A stretch of 20,224 bases of DNA from Kipferlia bialata. Its lineage: Eukaryota; Fornicata. Below, piece after piece: positions 18,985 to 20,224 of the stretch. Location of the stretch: the NCBI GenBank assembly GCA_003568945.1, contig BDIP01000022.1, positions 24,837-45,060 on the forward strand, read 5' to 3'. Position 1 is the stretch's first letter, and each line of letters starts with the position of its first letter. Under the pieces are notes generated by a model. That model was not told the origin of the DNA, made no database searches, and saw only the letters and a program-made list of their open reading frames with translations. Made by a program: the position numbers and the translations under genes.

Positions 18985-20224
18985 ATGGGTACCTGTAGCT
19001 CTGTAAATCGTGACCCGGCAACAGACATTGAACATGCTGGTGATGCTGTTCCAATACCACTGACGCAGCCTGAAAACAGCAGGTATGGTGCATACAACAT
19101 GTCCAAAGATATGGTCACTCACCCTTCTCAATATTGGTGTTCAGATACTCTCTGGTTGTATACCTCTTGTACCAAGGTCTCATATTATCCTGGTCCCCCC
19201 CCCTCCCCATCCTTTTTTTGCCCCCCCCCCCCCCCCCCCCTTTTTTAAATTATTCCCCCCCCCCCCCCCCCCCCCCTTTCTTTGAATTGATGTCTCTCTC
19301 CCCTCTTCTCATACCAGACTATGTTGACTACACCGCAGTGCTCTCCCTCCTGCCTGTACACAGGACAGCCATCTTAGAGGCATCACGCATTCCAGTACAC
19401 ACAGGGGTATGTTGGATTATGTGCATATACTAGTTGCATAATCATGTACGTATAAGTGGTATAGGACAGCAATCCTCGAGGCATCACGCATTCCAGTACA
19501 CACAGGGGTATGTGTCCATTGTTACACAGACATAACTTATAGTTGTTGTATATATATATACATATATATATAGTGTCCATAGGACAGCCATTCTAGAGGC
19601 ATCCAGAATTCCAGTACACACAGGGGTATGTAACAGATGTAGTAAATGTGAGATGTATATATACAGCATCCTTTTCCTCACCCTTAGGGCGTTGTGACGT
19701 CTGTGTCTGAGATTAAGGGTCTAGAGAGGACAGGGGCTGACACAAGGGTGGCCACAGAGGCAGAGAGAGACAGGGTATGCATACAAGTAGGATATTTACA
19801 TATTGATACGTCTTTACATACTGTGTTGGTTTAGTCACCTATATATTGATGTGTGGCCACGGAGGAAGAGAGAGAGAGGCGAGGGTTTGTATACAGGTGA
19901 TTTTACAAAACAGTCTGACTTATCATGGACTCATTCACACTACCACCCTCGCACCATACCCTCTTTAGTGTCACACCATCATTATCTCCCTCTGTGTATA
20001 TATCTGTATATCTCTATATGTGTGTACATTTCTTACATCTAGGTGTGCCCTGTACAGTGTCACACCTTCCTCTCTCTGTCTCTCTCTGTCTCTCTCTATA
20101 TATATTCTCACTACTAGGTCTGCCAGTGTGCCCTGTACAGTGTCACATCTTCCTTCTCTCTCTCTCTCCCTCTCTCTCTCTCTTTTCTAATATCTAGGTC
20201 TGCCAGTGTGCCCTGTACAGTGTC
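18985..20224 (+). CDS. Unrecognised protein with MGTCSS amino terminus, 3'-partial
   Basis: The proposed exons are 18985-19082, 19145-19176 (32 nt), 19318-19406, 19688-19774 and a last one from about 20198 past the end. Phases agree through all of them, giving 111 residues so far. MGTCSS fits a myristoylation signal (Gly2, Ser6) with a neighbouring cysteine that could be palmitoylated, suggesting a membrane-attached cytosolic protein. The rest includes SLVVYLLYQDYVDYTAVLSL, RIPVHTGGVVTSVSEIKG, a charged helix-like ADTRVATEAERDR and VCQCALYSV. I do not recognise the family. The 32-nt exon is chosen because it alone restores the phase between its neighbours. The last exon could lie beyond the window, as its start is repeated several times. 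Confidence 0.6.
19194..19278. repeat. Two long poly-C runs in an intron
   Basis: The intron before 19318 contains C runs of 20 (19221-19240) and 22 (19255-19276), separated by T6, AAATTATT and nearby T7. The tract lies about 40 nt upstream of a CATACCAG acceptor. On the other strand it is poly-G and could form a quadruplex. The run lengths are doubtful because such tracts are hard to sequence. Confidence 0.8.
19355..19630 (+). repeat. Three copies of an exon tail in the MGTCSS gene
   Basis: The exon tail ending at 19406 (encoding RTAILEASRIPVHTG) recurs at about 19465-19508 and 19582-19626. Each copy ends ACACAGGG before a GTATG donor and begins after ATAG. About 44 nt are shared with three to five differences. 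Spacers are AT-rich. The copies have 43 nt from their ATAG to the donor, so adding one as a cassette would shift the frame. Confidence 0.88.
19845..19905 (+). repeat. Diverged copy of an exon tail (TEAERDR)
   Basis: GTGGCCACGGAGGAAGAGAGAG near 19850 resembles the exon tail around 19748-19774, GTGGCCACAGAGGCAGAGAG. It is followed by AGGGTTTGTATAC, close to the original donor GGGTATGCATAC but with the GT shifted. It is a partly decayed copy. Confidence 0.6.
19960..20224 (+). repeat. Series of exon-start copies at the window end
   Basis: TAG or CTAG followed by TGTCACACC, or by a longer piece containing TGCCCTGTACAGTGTC, occurs at about 19972, 20043, 20118 and 20198. The later copies are longer: those at 20118 and 20198 begin GTCTGCCAGTGTGCC. 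Between copies lie (CT)n tracts and TATATAT. Spacing is about 71-80 nt. The window ends inside the last copy, so the true exon may be this one or a later one. Confidence 0.8.

Noticed and set aside
18985-20224. A Ragulator LAMTOR1-like or BORC myrlysin-like protein, from the MG...SS start
   Set aside because: Beyond the lipidation-like start I could not match any family motif, so no name is given.

Overview
The window looks like nuclear DNA of a very intron-rich unicellular eukaryote. It holds six protein genes, split into at least 76 exons of about 30-460 nt, with mostly GT...AG introns of about 45-300 nt. Acceptors almost always read CT-N-A-C, a few C, then AG, so a branch-point-like CTNAC sits directly on the 3' splice site. 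Short fused branch/acceptor signals are known from metamonads such as Giardia and Trichomonas. With the extreme intron density, this points to a free-living, intron-rich relative of the fornicates (Kipferlia-like). That placement is inference. No bacterial, viral or transposon gene was seen.

Layout: (1) 133-2838 +, 3' part of NAR1/CIAO3, the iron-hydrogenase-like factor of cytosolic Fe-S assembly. (2) 3098-7555 -, a secreted BPI/LBP-type lipid-binding protein. (3) 7753-9616 +, a small SMP-domain protein resembling ERMES Mdm34/Mdm12. (4) 10258-14009 -, a coiled-coil protein ending in a SPRY domain. (5) 14302-18636 +, a multi-span membrane RING-H2 ubiquitin ligase of the Tul1/Dsc1 family. (6) 18985 to beyond the end, +, an unrecognised protein starting MGTCSS. 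Genes 1-5 alternate in strand, giving two short shared 5' regions (197 and 292 nt) and two convergent 3' regions. The genes share no single pathway; a loose theme is membranes and lipids (2, 3, 5).

The most unusual signal is not a gene. Many introns contain one to three extra copies of the edge of the neighbouring exon, each usually carrying its own GT donor or CTNAC...AG acceptor. I count about 40 by eye. They are dense in genes 1, 2, 3 and 6, sparser in gene 4, and almost absent from gene 5. They look like tandem duplications of exon edge plus intron flank, often beside (CT)n, (AG)n or (TA)n tracts, and they supply many decoy or alternative splice sites.
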